Below, in pieces: positions 34,983 through 44,321 of a stretch of DNA of 64,000 nt. This DNA comes from Pseudogracilibacillus sp037072025 (lineage in GTDB: Bacteria > Bacillota > Bacilli > Bacillales > Amphibacillaceae). Where the stretch lies: contig NZ_JAXHDD010000001.1 in NCBI RefSeq assembly GCF_037072025.1, positions 288,868-352,867 of the forward strand, written 5' to 3'. The notes under the pieces were generated by a model, which had not been told where the DNA came from, did no database searches, and saw only the letters and a list, made by a program, of their open reading frames with translations. Each line of letters opens with the position of its first letter. Within the stretch, counting starts at the first letter, position 1. Both the position numbers and the translations under genes were made by a program.

Positions 34983-35684
34983 TCATGAATTTAATTCGAT
35001 TAAATCAATATTCTTTATTTTAGCTAACTTTTGGTAAAGTTCAGTAGGTTTTAAATCTTGATAGACTTTTACTTCTACCTCTACTACATAGTTGTTTACT
35101 TGCTTATCTTGTATATTAACCTTACCTAGTCTAACTACTTCTCTTTCAATTTGCTCAACAACTTCCTCAATATTTTCCCGACTGTTTAAAGTAACTGCGA
35201 TTTGAAATTCTTTTAACTTAAGTTGTTCAAAGCCTAATCTGAAGATAATATATGGAATAATTTCGACACTAATTAATAAAAGTCCGACCCCAACAATTGC
35301 TTCGATGTAAAATCCTGCTCCAATTGCAACACCTATGCCCGCAGCACCCCAAACGATTGCAGCTGTCGTAAGACCAGAAATTGTATCATCTTCTCTTCTT
35401 AAAATCACTCCAGCACCTAAAAAGCCAACTCCTGTAACAATTTGTGCAGCCAATCTTAAAGGATCCATTCGAATTTCAGCCAAAGCTGAACCAGGTAATA
35501 AGTATGCTGACTGAATAGACACAATCGTTAATAAACAACTAACGATGGAAATAACTAAAATTGTTTTTAAACCTAAAGATTTTCTTTTTAATTCACGTTC
35601 TAGACCGATTAATAATCCGAGAATTGCCGAAATTAATAGCCGCAGTAACATCTCAAGGTGTACGTTAGTGATAATCTCTAACAT
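34983..35684 (-). CDS. MgtC/SapB family membrane protein
   Basis: 233 aa. N-terminal MgtC domain with four or five helices (LLRLLISAILGLLIGLERE, GVGFLGAGVI and GLTTAAIVW are family hallmarks) and a C-terminal soluble ACT-like domain (about 150-233). Related proteins affect magnesium or phosphate homeostasis and inhibit F-ATP synthase in Salmonella; the Bacillus role is unclear. ATG with a GGAGG-type site (AGGGAGGAAC). It precedes the K+ channel gene on the same strand. Confidence 0.88.
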   Translation of the reverse strand: MLEIITNVHLEMLLRLLISAILGLLIGLERELKRKSLGLKTILVISIVSCLLTIVSIQSAYLLPGSALAEIRMDPLRLAAQIVTGVGFLGAGVILRREDDTISGLTTAAIVWGAAGIGVAIGAGFYIEAIVGVGLLLISVEIIPYIIFRLGFEQLKLKEFQIAVTLNSRENIEEVVEQIEREVVRLGKVNIQDKQVNNYVVEVEVKVYQDLKPTELYQKLAKIKNIDLIELNS

Positions 35685-35835
35685 CTTTTGTTCCTCCCTG
35701 AAGTTCAGACTGTCTTAAACTATACTTTACAAACGCACTAAACGCTCAATTTTTACGAAAAATCGATGAATGAAAGACTTGTGTTTCCGCTGAATAATTA
35801 CTGAATAACGCTGGACAGATGACCAAAATCACATA

Positions 35836-35994
35836 ATAGAGGATGTTCAAAGTCCGGTAAAAATGACACTGCGAATTTCGCACGAATGCTTGCTTCTCCG
35901 CTACTCATGTATCTAAATGCATACATTCCGCTGCCGGGAGCTTCGCCGCCTCGAACTTCTTGGTTCTTTTTATCCTCTTTTTTGAACACACATT
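35836..35994 (-). repeat. MITE-like element, copy E
   Basis: Full-length element, reverse orientation (TAGAGGATGTTCAAAG to TTTTTTGAACACACATTA). On the minus strand a frame of about 60 codons runs through it (FKKEDKKNQEVRGGEAPG...), as in copies C and F. It lies between the ywpF-like gene and mgtC. Confidence 0.8.
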
Positions 35995-36035
35995 AATTGA
36001 TAATTCGTTTTCCTACAAATACGTGCCCGCTACAA

Positions 36036-36066
36036 AAGAAAACAGAGCTAATATTATATTAGCTCC
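36036..36066 (-). terminator. Terminator after the ywpF-like gene
   Basis: GAGCTAATA / TATTAGCTC stem followed on the minus strand by TGTTTTCTTTT; it overlaps the stop codon. Confidence 0.65.
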
Positions 36067-36461
36067 TTAAATTTCTTCAAGAGTGACTCCCCTTGATATC
36101 CTTCTTCAATGATCATTTGTAGCATTTCTTCAATTCGACTCTTACGATGGTCAACGACTTCACCTTGAAAAAGCACATTGATTCTTTCTTCGTTTATTTC
36201 ATTAATACCAATAATTTTTGTAATAAAAAAAGCAGGATCATTTTCTTCTCTAGTAATTTTCACTTGGATCATTAGCTCTTCTGCATTTTTTATCTGATTA
36301 AAATAAGATAAAAATTGATTATCTATATATGCCTCAATTAACCAGCCATATTTATCTTCTCGATTAATTACTAATCCATCACGAAGCGGAATCGTTTTTC
36401 GTTCAACGCCATCCTCTTCATTAGCCATAATTTTTAAGCCTTTTAATTTAAAGGTTTTCAT
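36054..36461 (-). CDS. YwpF-like protein
   Basis: 135 aa, soluble, acidic. Starts MKTFKLKGLKIM and has LVINREDKYGWLIEAYID and DPAFFITKIIGINEI, agreeing with the YwpF family (about 136 aa in B. subtilis). Function unknown. ATG with AGGGGAG. Divergent from the spoVA2mob-like operon. Confidence 0.8.
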   Translation of the reverse strand: MKTFKLKGLKIMANEEDGVERKTIPLRDGLVINREDKYGWLIEAYIDNQFLSYFNQIKNAEELMIQVKITREENDPAFFITKIIGINEINEERINVLFQGEVVDHRKSRIEEMLQMIIEEGYQGESLLKKFKELI

Positions 36462-36571
36462 ACGAAACTCCCCTTCGCTTATTCGAATTCATATGTTTAA
36501 AATAGTTTATTTTATTAATAAAGTCAATAGCCTTATAAGTACCCTTGGAAAAAAGAGGATTAAACCACAAT

Positions 36572-36600
36572 GCATAAATCATCTTATTTTTCCCATTATA
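36572..36600 (+). promoter_or_regulatory. sigma-G-type promoter of the spoVA2mob-like operon
   Basis: GCATA, 17 bp, CATTATA, fitting the forespore sigma-G consensus (-35 GHATR, -10 CATNMTA), 36 bp upstream of the first gene. Forespore expression is expected for SpoVA proteins. Confidence 0.65.
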
Positions 36601-36635
36601 TACTTACTAACTTGTTTTTTAGAGGAGGAATAATC

Positions 36636-36839
36636 ATGACAGTTGCTACCCAAGTTAGGCAAGCAATTGCTGGATTAAAAAGTGTACAAGCAAGCTTTGA
36701 ACAATTTGCTCTTCAAACAGAAAATAAACAGGCAAAACAGATGTATCAAAATGCTGCTCGGCAAACAATGCAAGTACTTCAATCTGTAGAACCTCGTTTA
36801 CAAGAAATTGAGCAAGAAGAACCGCAATATCGCCAATAA
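36636..36839 (+). CDS. DUF1657 family protein (first of operon)
   Basis: 67 aa, all helical, starting MTVATQVRQAIAGLKSVQAS after AGAGGAGGA. The family pattern FALQTENKQAKQMYQNAA and the EEPQYRQ ending are intact. DUF1657 proteins flank spoVA genes in the spoVA2mob operon of heat-resistant Bacillus spores; exact role unknown. An in-frame ATG at 36570 has no ribosome-binding site and lies in the promoter, so it is rejected. First gene of a seven-gene operon. Confidence 0.88.
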   Translation: MTVATQVRQAIAGLKSVQASFEQFALQTENKQAKQMYQNAARQTMQVLQSVEPRLQEIEQEEPQYRQ

Positions 36840-36870
36840 AAAATTTTATGATAAAAGTGAGGTGAAAAAA

Positions 36871-37347
36871 TTGTACCTCAAGAAATTTTTTCTCCTATTT
36901 GTAGGTGTGTTTGTTTTAACCGCATGTTCTAATAATAATGCCAATCCAGATCAAATCCTTGAACCAACAGGTAACCGTGATCTTGAGCTAGTCAAACTGA
37001 AATCAAATGACAATATAGATCAAAATCCATCAAACCGAGCAAAAGAGTTAATAAGTGAAAAATACGATGAGGTATCCGCAGTGCGAGCAGTGAACCATAA
37101 AGATGACATACTTATTGCTATTGATGTCGATCATCACGAACGTTTTAATCTAGATGATATTGAAAAGAAAATAGAAAAACAAGTCCGAGATCAATATTCT
37201 GATTTAAAAGTGACCTTGTCAACAGATCAAAAAATATTAATCGAATTAGAAAAAATAGAATCAGACATTATGAATAATAAAATTTCTAGTGACCAACTAA
37301 AAAAGAAAATAGCAGAATTAAAAAGTTTATCGAAAGAACAAACGTAA
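36871..37347 (+). CDS. YhcN/YlaJ-type spore lipoprotein
   Basis: 158 aa from TTG 36871 (GAGGTG six bases upstream). Signal peptide with lipobox LTAC (Cys19), then a YhcN-like domain: NRAKELISEKYDEVSAVRAV and ILIAIDVDHHERF, and a charged helical C-terminus. An earlier ATG at 36808 overlaps the preceding gene and has no site. spoVA2mob operons encode a YhcN-like lipoprotein at this place. Probably on the spore inner membrane. Confidence 0.85.
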   Translation: MYLKKFFLLFVGVFVLTACSNNNANPDQILEPTGNRDLELVKLKSNDNIDQNPSNRAKELISEKYDEVSAVRAVNHKDDILIAIDVDHHERFNLDDIEKKIEKQVRDQYSDLKVTLSTDQKILIELEKIESDIMNNKISSDQLKKKIAELKSLSKEQT

Positions 37348-37365
37348 GAAAGAGTGAGGAACTAA

Positions 37366-37839
37366 ATGGCAGATCAAAAAAAGAAGCAGCTGCCTCCTGA
37401 AGCACAACAATATCAAACATTACAGAAGAATCGCGAAATAAAGCGACCAGTCTTTAAAAACTGCATAAAAGCTTTTTTAGTAGGAGGATTAATTTGTTTG
37501 ATTGGGCAACTGATAACAACTTTTTATATTTATTATTTTGAGTTTACAGAACAAACTGCTGGAAACCCTACTGTTGCTACTCTCATCATAATTACGATGT
37601 TTTTAACTGGTTTAGGGATATATGATCATCTCGGTCAGTTTGCCGGTGCAGGTACAGCTGTTCCTGTTACCGGTTTTGCTAACGCAGTTATATCTTCGGC
37701 CATCGAGCATCGCACAGAAGGTTATATTCTTGGTGTTGGTGGGAATATGTTTAAACTTGCTGGACCAGTTATTGTATATGGGGTTTTTTCAGCTTTTGTT
37801 ATTGCGCTTATAAAGACAATAATATTAAAGTTAATTTAA
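37366..37839 (+). CDS. spoVAC: SpoVAC, spore DPA channel component
   Basis: 157 aa membrane protein. Family hallmarks: FLVGGLICLIGQ, LTGLGIYDHLGQFAGAGTAV and PVTGFANAVISSAIEHRTEG. SpoVAC forms a mechanosensitive channel in the spore inner membrane used for Ca-DPA traffic. ATG with GTGAGGA. In the operon between the YhcN-like gene and spoVAD. Confidence 0.95.
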   Translation: MADQKKKQLPPEAQQYQTLQKNREIKRPVFKNCIKAFLVGGLICLIGQLITTFYIYYFEFTEQTAGNPTVATLIIITMFLTGLGIYDHLGQFAGAGTAVPVTGFANAVISSAIEHRTEGYILGVGGNMFKLAGPVIVYGVFSAFVIALIKTIILKLI

Positions 37840-37863
37840 AAATTAATGTGGGGGTGTAATGAA

Positions 37864-38880
37864 ATGTTAATGGGTCATAGCAGTTGGCAATTTAATAACC
37901 AGCCAGTTATTCTTTCCACTGGTGTTGTCGGCGGACCATTTGAAGCACAAGGAAAAATTGCTCACGATTTCGACATATTACATGAAGATATGTGGTTAAA
38001 ACAAGATTCATTTGAAAAAGCCCAACAAATCTTGATGGAAGAAGCCAGTCAAATTGCTGTTAAAAAAGCTAATATCCAAAAAGGACAAGTAGATTATTTT
38101 ATTAGTGGTGATCTCATTAACCAAATTACACCTTCTACTTTTGCTGCAAAGTCAGTTGATGCACCTTATTTAGGAATTTTTAGTGCATGTGCAACCTCTG
38201 CGGAGAGTTTAGCACTCGCTGCCTTAATTATTAATGCTGGTGGAGCGAATTATATTTTAAGTGGGACAGCTAGTCATAATGCGTCCGCAGAAAGACAGTT
38301 CCGTTATCCAACAGAATATGGTGGTCAAAAACCACCGACCGCCCAGTGGACAGTGACTGGAGCTGGTTGTGCACTCGTTGCTCCATCTGGAGACGGACCT
38401 GTCATCACTACTGCAACGATTGGAAAAGTTGTCGATATGGGAATGACTGACCCTTTTAATATGGGAGGAGCAATGGCACCCGCTGCAGTGGACACGATTG
38501 TTCGCCACTTAACAGATAGAAATATAGATGCCGATTATTATGATCTTATCATTACCGGTGATCTTGGAAAAGTCGGACGAGAAGCTTCATATGATTTACT
38601 TAAAGAAAAAGGAATTGAACTTGATGCAAAAAAATATGTTGACAGTGGTTTAACGGTCTATAAGGAAAACCAACCAGTCAACGCTGGTGGTAGTGGAACA
38701 GCTTGTTCGGCAATCGCAACATATGGCCATTTTCTAAATCGTATGAAAGAAGGAAAATTGAACCGCATTTTATTGGTTGCAACCGGTGCCCTACACTCTC
38801 CGATGAGTGTGCAACAAAATAATTCAATACCTTGTATTGCTCATGCTGTATCAATTGAATCTCGAGGTGATGGGTCATGA
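37864..38880 (+). CDS. spoVAD: SpoVAD, DPA-binding protein
   Basis: 338 aa from ATG 37864 (GGGGGTG eight bases upstream); an in-frame ATG at 37846 lacks a site. Thiolase-like fold: FSACATSAESLALAALII, the GGQKPPTAQWTVTGAGC segment and PVNAGGSGTACSA are conserved. It binds Ca2+-DPA and helps load it into the forespore. The stop overlaps the next start (ATGA). Confidence 0.95.
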   Translation: MLMGHSSWQFNNQPVILSTGVVGGPFEAQGKIAHDFDILHEDMWLKQDSFEKAQQILMEEASQIAVKKANIQKGQVDYFISGDLINQITPSTFAAKSVDAPYLGIFSACATSAESLALAALIINAGGANYILSGTASHNASAERQFRYPTEYGGQKPPTAQWTVTGAGCALVAPSGDGPVITTATIGKVVDMGMTDPFNMGGAMAPAAVDTIVRHLTDRNIDADYYDLIITGDLGKVGREASYDLLKEKGIELDAKKYVDSGLTVYKENQPVNAGGSGTACSAIATYGHFLNRMKEGKLNRILLVATGALHSPMSVQQNNSIPCIAHAVSIESRGDGS

Positions 38881-39227
38881 TTTTTTTCTGGGCATTTGTC
38901 GTTGGCGGACTAATATGTGTTATCGGGCAAATTATGTTTGACGTATTTAAATTAACCCCTGCACATACGCTTACAACACTCGTAGTATTAGGCGCTATCC
39001 TCGACGGGTTGGGATTATATGAACCATTAATTAATTTTGCCGGCGCAGGAGCAACAGTTCCGATTACAAGCTTTGGAAATTCACTCGTACACGGTGCAAT
39101 GGCCGAAGCGGAAAAACACGGTCTAATCGGCGTGATTACCGGGATTTTCGAAGTAACAAGTGCTGGTATTTCATCTGCAATTATTTTTGGTGTCATTGCT
39201 TCACTAATCTTTAAACCAAAAGGATAG
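38877..39227 (+). CDS. spoVAEb: SpoVAEb
   Basis: 116 aa, three hydrophobic segments, homologous in layout to SpoVAC (VVGGLICVIGQ, DGLGLYEPLINFAGAGATV, PITSFGNSLVHGAM). Overlaps the spoVAD stop by four bases, so translation is coupled. The set C-D-Eb without A, B, Ea and F is that of the accessory spoVA2mob operon, not the main spoVA operon. Confidence 0.93.
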   Translation: MIFFWAFVVGGLICVIGQIMFDVFKLTPAHTLTTLVVLGAILDGLGLYEPLINFAGAGATVPITSFGNSLVHGAMAEAEKHGLIGVITGIFEVTSAGISSAIIFGVIASLIFKPKG

Positions 39228-39244
39228 GATGTGACATTTAGGAG

Positions 39245-39445
39245 ATGACAGTTGGATCAAATGTAAAAGGAAGTTATTTTTCCGTAAAAAGTGCTGAAGC
39301 AGGTCTAGAGCAATTAGCAATTAAAACGAATAATGAAGAAGCAAAAAAAGCTTTTTATGATGCACAATATCTTCTCTCTCAAGTTAGAGAAGACCTAAAA
39401 AAACAAGTGCAATTTTTAGCACGCGAAGAAGCTCAGTATAAGTAA
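39245..39445 (+). CDS. DUF1657 family protein (second)
   Basis: 66 aa starting MTVGSNVKGSYFSVKSAEAG, with LAIKTNNEEAKKAFYDA and EEAQYK. AGGAG directly abuts the ATG, an unusually short spacing; in-frame alternatives upstream are blocked by a stop. Coupling to spoVAEb could compensate. About 35% like the first DUF1657 gene by eye. Confidence 0.85.
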   Translation: MTVGSNVKGSYFSVKSAEAGLEQLAIKTNNEEAKKAFYDAQYLLSQVREDLKKQVQFLAREEAQYK

Positions 39446-39458
39446 AGGAGAGACTGCG

Positions 39459-40316
39459 ATGCCTGATTGGTTAAATATTTTTTTTCGATCCATATTTCTC
39501 GTTTTCACTTTATTTTTATTAACGAAATTTCTTGGCAAAAAACATATTTCCCAATTAAGTATTTTTGATTACATTAATGGCTTTGTTTTGGGTGGGATCG
39601 GCGCTATTATTACTGTTCATAGAGATGTGCCTGTTTTACATGGACTTATCGCAATACTCGTATGGTTTATCATCCCATTTAGTATTGATTACTTGGCTCT
39701 AAAAAGTAAAAGAATTAGAGATTTTGTTCAAGGGAAAAGTACCGTTATCATACAAGACGGTAAAATAATGGAAGAAAATTTAAAAAAGGAATTTTTCTCA
39801 ACGGATGATTTATTAGTGCATTTAAGAGAGAAAGATATTTTTCATGTTGCCGATGTTGAATTTGCTTTACTGGAACCAACTGGAAAGTTTAGTGTATTAC
39901 CAAAAACGGAAAAGCAACCATTAACTGCAAAATCCTTAAACATAAAGCTTGCTCCTAAAAAAGAACCACAAACCGTCATAATGGACGGAAAAATGTTATT
40001 GGAACCTCTGGCAAATTTAAATTTGAACCCGGCTTGGCTAGAAACTGAACTGGCAAAATTGAATGTGACAATAGAAAATGTTTTTTTAGCTCAAGCAGAT
40101 AGTGACAGTCAATTAACCGTTGATTTATATGATGACAAACTTGCTGTACCGAATCCGACTGAAAAGCCGCTTCTTTTAGCGACTCTCAAAAAAACACAAG
40201 CAGACTTAGAATTATATGCGTTAGAAACAGAAAATGAACAGTCAAAAAAATTATATCAGGATAATGCCAAAAGGTTAGAAGAAGCAATTACCCTTGTCGA
40301 ACCGTATTTACAATAA
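39459..40316 (+). CDS. 2Duf protein (DUF421/YetF + DUF1657)
   Basis: 285 aa. N-terminal membrane helices and a DUF421/YetF domain (LTKFLGKKHISQLSIFDYIN, QGKSTVIIQDGKIM, FSVLPKTEKQPLT), then a C-terminal DUF1657 domain (about 232-285, LATLKKTQADLELYALETEN). This fusion is the 2Duf protein of spoVA2mob, reported to raise spore wet-heat resistance, probably by altering the inner membrane. ATG with AAAGGAG. Last gene of the operon. Confidence 0.88.
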   Translation: MPDWLNIFFRSIFLVFTLFLLTKFLGKKHISQLSIFDYINGFVLGGIGAIITVHRDVPVLHGLIAILVWFIIPFSIDYLALKSKRIRDFVQGKSTVIIQDGKIMEENLKKEFFSTDDLLVHLREKDIFHVADVEFALLEPTGKFSVLPKTEKQPLTAKSLNIKLAPKKEPQTVIMDGKMLLEPLANLNLNPAWLETELAKLNVTIENVFLAQADSDSQLTVDLYDDKLAVPNPTEKPLLLATLKKTQADLELYALETENEQSKKLYQDNAKRLEEAITLVEPYLQ

Positions 40317-40337
40317 AGATACACTTCACCTTGAAGA

Positions 40338-40423
40338 ACGCAATGATCCGCAAAGACTGCTATTTATCCGAAAAAAATCACGGTTTATACGGAAAGACCG
40401 CAGTTTATCATAAAATCTATAAA
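40338..40423 (+). repeat. Degenerate ~20-bp repeats after the 2Duf gene
   Basis: Three to four diverged units in about 20-21-bp register (ACTGCTATTTATCCGAAAAA, AATCACGGTTTATACGGAAA, ACCGCAGTTTATCATAAAAT). Short and decayed; sequence unlike the other arrays, but the period is the same. No clear terminator was found between the two operons. Confidence 0.5.
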
Positions 40424-40441
40424 AACTAATCTAAAAGTTTC

Positions 40442-40471
40442 GTATAACTACTACCAACAATATCCATACTA
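40442..40471 (+). promoter_or_regulatory. sigma-G-type promoter of germinant receptor operon 1
   Basis: GTATA, 18 bp, CATACTA: a near-perfect sigma-G promoter, about 34 bp upstream of the first gene. Germinant receptors are forespore-expressed. Confidence 0.75.
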
Positions 40472-40504
40472 AGCGTTAGAACTAACAAATGGATTTTGGT
40501 GGAT

Positions 40505-41602
40505 ATGAAAAATAATGAGACGGTTTCTATATTACAAATTATATTATTACTGATGATGGCTATCGGATTAAAAAACCATGTGATCGTAATCCCTCCTTTA
40601 CTGAAAGAAGGAGGTCGAGACGCTTGGATCGCTGTCATTGTCATGTCCTTCCTCTTCCTTATTTGGGGGATATTACTTATTTACATTTACAAAGCGATGA
40701 AGGGCAAACATATTCAAATATGGCTTGAAGATAGCGTTGGCAAACTCTTCACTAACCTATTGCTTTACATAATTAGTATTTATTTACTTATCGTGGCTGC
40801 AGCAACATTAAAAGAAACTGTTTTATGGACGAACGTATCTTATTTAAATGAAACCCCTCCCCTTGTTTTAACGATTGCTTTTATTGTCCCTTGCATGTTG
40901 GCTGCCCTGACTAATATACAAACAATTACGATTACCAACTTTTTCTTTTTAGTACTTGTCGTTGTCTTTGGTCATTTTGTTTCTATTTCTAACATCGAGC
41001 ATAAGGATCATTCCTTATTATTACCAATTTTGGAGCATGGGTATATGCCAGTTCTAAAAGCAATGATTTACCAAGGAACTGGCATGATTGAATTAATTAT
41101 CCTGCTTTTCTTACAACATCAATTTAAATCAAAATTTCGATATCGACATTATTTGGTCCTTGTCGTTATCCTAACGTGGTTGACTTTAGGCCCGTTAATT
41201 GGGGCAATCGTTGAATTTGGACCAAAACAAGCTGCAATGCAACGCTATCCTGCTTATGAAGAATGGGGACTGGCGAGGGTAGGTACGTATATTGAACATG
41301 TAGATTACTTGTCCATATACCAATGGCTATCTGGCGCATTCATCCGAATTACACTGCTCTTATTTGCAATTAGAACCCTTCTTAATAAAAAAAACAAAAC
41401 AACCAATGTATGGATCGTCTTAGTTTCATCGTTTATTTTAGGAGCAATTGTCATGTATCCAATCGATGAAAGAAAATTTTTCGATGTGCTAATCGATTTA
41501 TTATTACCTTTCACATTTTGGTTCTTTCTCGTATTTTCTTTCATTTTAGGTATTATTGCATACCTTTATCGCAAAAAACAAGGAGATGAAAAAAATGTCT
41601 AA
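40505..41602 (+). CDS. Germinant receptor B subunit (GerAB family), operon 1
   Basis: 365 aa with about ten hydrophobic segments, amino-acid-permease-like (APC superfamily), the subunit that recognises the germinant. Family features: QIILLLMMAIGLKNHVIVIP and KEGGRDAWIAV near the start. The ribosome-binding site is weak (GGTGGAT close to the ATG; a TTG at 40496 is an alternative). First in a B-A-C order rather than the common A-B-C. Germinant unknown. Confidence 0.88.
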   Translation: MKNNETVSILQIILLLMMAIGLKNHVIVIPPLLKEGGRDAWIAVIVMSFLFLIWGILLIYIYKAMKGKHIQIWLEDSVGKLFTNLLLYIISIYLLIVAAATLKETVLWTNVSYLNETPPLVLTIAFIVPCMLAALTNIQTITITNFFFLVLVVVFGHFVSISNIEHKDHSLLLPILEHGYMPVLKAMIYQGTGMIELIILLFLQHQFKSKFRYRHYLVLVVILTWLTLGPLIGAIVEFGPKQAAMQRYPAYEEWGLARVGTYIEHVDYLSIYQWLSGAFIRITLLLFAIRTLLNKKNKTTNVWIVLVSSFILGAIVMYPIDERKFFDVLIDLLLPFTFWFFLVFSFILGIIAYLYRKKQGDEKNV

Positions 41603-43091
41603 AGAAAATAAACCGCAAATTTCGATATCTGAAAAAATAGATACATTCACAGAACAAACAATTCGCAGTCTTTTTTCAAGCAATCCGGACGTGACATTGC
41701 AAACATTTTCTTTTGAAGATAATGTAGTGACATTTGTAACTTGTGAAGGCATGGTTGATGAAAATGTCATCAATAATGTTGTCTATGAACGGATTGTGTA
41801 TTTTTTTAAAAATAGACAACATAAAAAAATAACTTTAGATGAAATTAATCATTCACTCTATTTACCAGGGATAGCTCGAGTGAAAAAGAAAGAAAAACTC
41901 ATTGCAGATGTTTTCACTGGAAAACTGATGATATTTTTTCATAACGAACAATTTCTTTTTTCAGTTGATGTTTCTAAACGGCCTCAACGGAAACCCGAAG
42001 AAACGAGTACTGAAGTGTCCATCAAAGGACCAAGAGATGATTTTATTGAAGATATTGTCACAAATATTGCATTGATTCGAAAACGGCTACGTACTAATTC
42101 TCTTGCCATTAAAAAATATGAACTCGGTTCCCGCACACAAACCCAAGTTGCAGTCCTTTATATAGACGACATTGTAAACCAAGATATTTTGACGACAATT
42201 GATAAGAAAATACAACGAATCGATATAGATGGAATTTATAGCGGAACACAATTAAAAGAACTACTATCTGATCGAATATTAACATTTTATCCTCTATTCC
42301 ATTATAGCGGACGCCCTGATTTTGCTGTCCATAGTCTTTTGACTGGACGAATTATCATTCTTGTTGACGGTGTGCAATATGCCATCATCGCGCCGGTTAA
42401 TTTATCATTTTTATTAAAGAGCGCTGAAGATAGTGAAAATATTTATCTGTTTAATTCTTTTGAACGGTTAATCCGCATTGTAGGTATCATAATCGCAATA
42501 TTCCTTCCAGGTTTTTGGGTTGCATTAAGTAGCTTCCACCAAGATCAAATTCCCATTTCTTTTTTAGGAACAATTATTGAATCAAGAAAAGGGGTACCAA
42601 TACCAGCACCGCTTGAAGCAATACTTATGGTGTTGCTATTTGAATTTTTCCGAGAAGCCGGTGTTAGACTACCCGTTGCCATTGGTTCCACATTAAGTGT
42701 TGTAGGCGGATTGATCATTGGAGATGCGGCAATTCGAGCTGGGATCGCAAGCCCTTTAATGATTGTACTCATTGCTACCTCCGCTGTGGCTACGTACACC
42801 CTTGTTAGTTTATCGTTACATGGGATCGTTTCGATTTTACGGTTTTTCGTCATTATTTGTGCTTCTTTTCTCGGACTGTTCGGCTTCTTTATTTCTCTAT
42901 TTCTTATTGTCTTTTATGCAGCGAATATACAAACATTCGGCGTTCCATATCTAACTGTTCCAAATCAATTTAACTTGCAACAATTTAATGAAATGATGAA
43001 AACATTTTTCCGTCTACCAGTAAGTAAATATTCGAAACGGCCAAGGATGCTAAACACGATGGATGATACGGCAAAACCGGACGAGGAGTGA
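41595..43091 (+). CDS. Germinant receptor A subunit (GerAA family), operon 1
   Basis: 498 aa from ATG 41595 (AAGGAG nine bases upstream, inside the end of the B gene). N-terminal cytoplasmic domain, family block STEVSIKGPRDDFIEDIVTN near residue 137, then four or five membrane helices in the last 40% (ALSSFHQDQIPISF, SRKGVPIPAPLEAILMVLLF, GLIIGDAAIRAGIASP). Recent work shows GerAA-type proteins form a pentameric ion channel. Overlaps the B gene by 8 bp. Confidence 0.92.
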   Translation: MSKENKPQISISEKIDTFTEQTIRSLFSSNPDVTLQTFSFEDNVVTFVTCEGMVDENVINNVVYERIVYFFKNRQHKKITLDEINHSLYLPGIARVKKKEKLIADVFTGKLMIFFHNEQFLFSVDVSKRPQRKPEETSTEVSIKGPRDDFIEDIVTNIALIRKRLRTNSLAIKKYELGSRTQTQVAVLYIDDIVNQDILTTIDKKIQRIDIDGIYSGTQLKELLSDRILTFYPLFHYSGRPDFAVHSLLTGRIIILVDGVQYAIIAPVNLSFLLKSAEDSENIYLFNSFERLIRIVGIIIAIFLPGFWVALSSFHQDQIPISFLGTIIESRKGVPIPAPLEAILMVLLFEFFREAGVRLPVAIGSTLSVVGGLIIGDAAIRAGIASPLMIVLIATSAVATYTLVSLSLHGIVSILRFFVIICASFLGLFGFFISLFLIVFYAANIQTFGVPYLTVPNQFNLQQFNEMMKTFFRLPVSKYSKRPRMLNTMDDTAKPDEE

Positions 43092-43101
43092 GGTTTTGAC
43101 T

Positions 43102-44244
43102 ATGAATTACAAAGTGCTAATCATTGTTGTCATGCTTTTTTTGTTAGTCGGATGCTGGAATATCGAAGAAGCTGATCGCTTGGATTACGTTCATGGAATT
43201 GGCATTGATTACGAGGACGGAAAAATTAAAATATACTTGCAAATAGTGAACCTAGGCAATCTTGGGACACCAGATGTTGCCGCAACCGGAGAAAGTCAAG
43301 TTACGATTGCACATGCGAGTGCTGAAGATATGGAAAGTGCTATTTTTGAAATTTATAAATCGGCACAAAAAAAATTATATTGGGGACATACCACATTTAT
43401 TATGCTTTCAGAAGCGGCACTTGAACATAATAAATTGAAAGAAGTTCTCGATTTAATTAATCGATTTCCCGAGACTAGATATCGAATTCGGATATTTGCT
43501 ACGAAAAGTAAAATAACAGAATTGATGGAGGTTTCTCCTATTTTTCAAGGGTCACCAATCTTTTCAAGGTTGACCGATTTGAATAATGAATATGAACAAA
43601 GTTCTTGGATGAAACCATTGACAAACCGGGAACTTATCATTTCTTTGGACGAGCCGGGTCATAATGGCATCATTCCGACTGTCCGTCTTGCTGAAAACAC
43701 ATGGCAATCAGAAAAAGAACCGGAACCAATGGTTGAAGCATTAGGTATAGCGAGCGTGTCCGCAGATGAATTTCATGGCTTTATTTTAGGAAAAGATGTA
43801 AATGGTCTCAGGTGGATACAAGAAAAATCAAAACGGGGAAATGTTACTATCTTCAATAAAGGAAAACCCGCTGCAGGGGTTGTCATTGTTAAACCTGAAA
43901 CAAAATTTGACATAAATACAGAAGGAGATAAAGTAACATTTCACGCTAAATTTAAAGCAAAAGGTATGATTAATGAAATGTTGCAAAATGTTGATCAAAA
44001 GTTTATTATCGAGGAACTTAAAAAACGAATTAAAAAAGAAATAATGCAAACATATCGAAGCGGCCTTGAGATTGATAGTGATGTTTATCGTTTGTCGGAA
44101 ACGTTATACCGTAAAGATGTAAAAACGTGGAAAAAATTGGAGAAAGATGGGAAAATACCTTTAGACGAAAAGTCGTTACAAATAGAAGTCAATCTTGATC
44201 TCGTTAATTCAAAATTAAATAAGACGGAACCAATTATTGAATAA
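43102..44244 (+). CDS. Germinant receptor C subunit (GerAC lipoprotein), operon 1
   Basis: 380 aa from ATG 43102 (GGAGTGAGG upstream). Lipobox LVGC followed by WNIEEADRLDYVHGIGIDY, typical of GerAC. Three-domain C subunit anchored outside the inner membrane; C-terminal VNLDLVNS strand conserved. An earlier ATG at 43063 lies within the A gene. Ends the operon. Confidence 0.92.
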   Translation: MNYKVLIIVVMLFLLVGCWNIEEADRLDYVHGIGIDYEDGKIKIYLQIVNLGNLGTPDVAATGESQVTIAHASAEDMESAIFEIYKSAQKKLYWGHTTFIMLSEAALEHNKLKEVLDLINRFPETRYRIRIFATKSKITELMEVSPIFQGSPIFSRLTDLNNEYEQSSWMKPLTNRELIISLDEPGHNGIIPTVRLAENTWQSEKEPEPMVEALGIASVSADEFHGFILGKDVNGLRWIQEKSKRGNVTIFNKGKPAAGVVIVKPETKFDINTEGDKVTFHAKFKAKGMINEMLQNVDQKFIIEELKKRIKKEIMQTYRSGLEIDSDVYRLSETLYRKDVKTWKKLEKDGKIPLDEKSLQIEVNLDLVNSKLNKTEPIIE

Positions 44245-44321
44245 CGTTTAGAATCACCATCTATCATGAAAAAGGTTTGTTTTCATACAAATAAAACTTT
44301 TCTTGACTCGCTCACTTGCTA

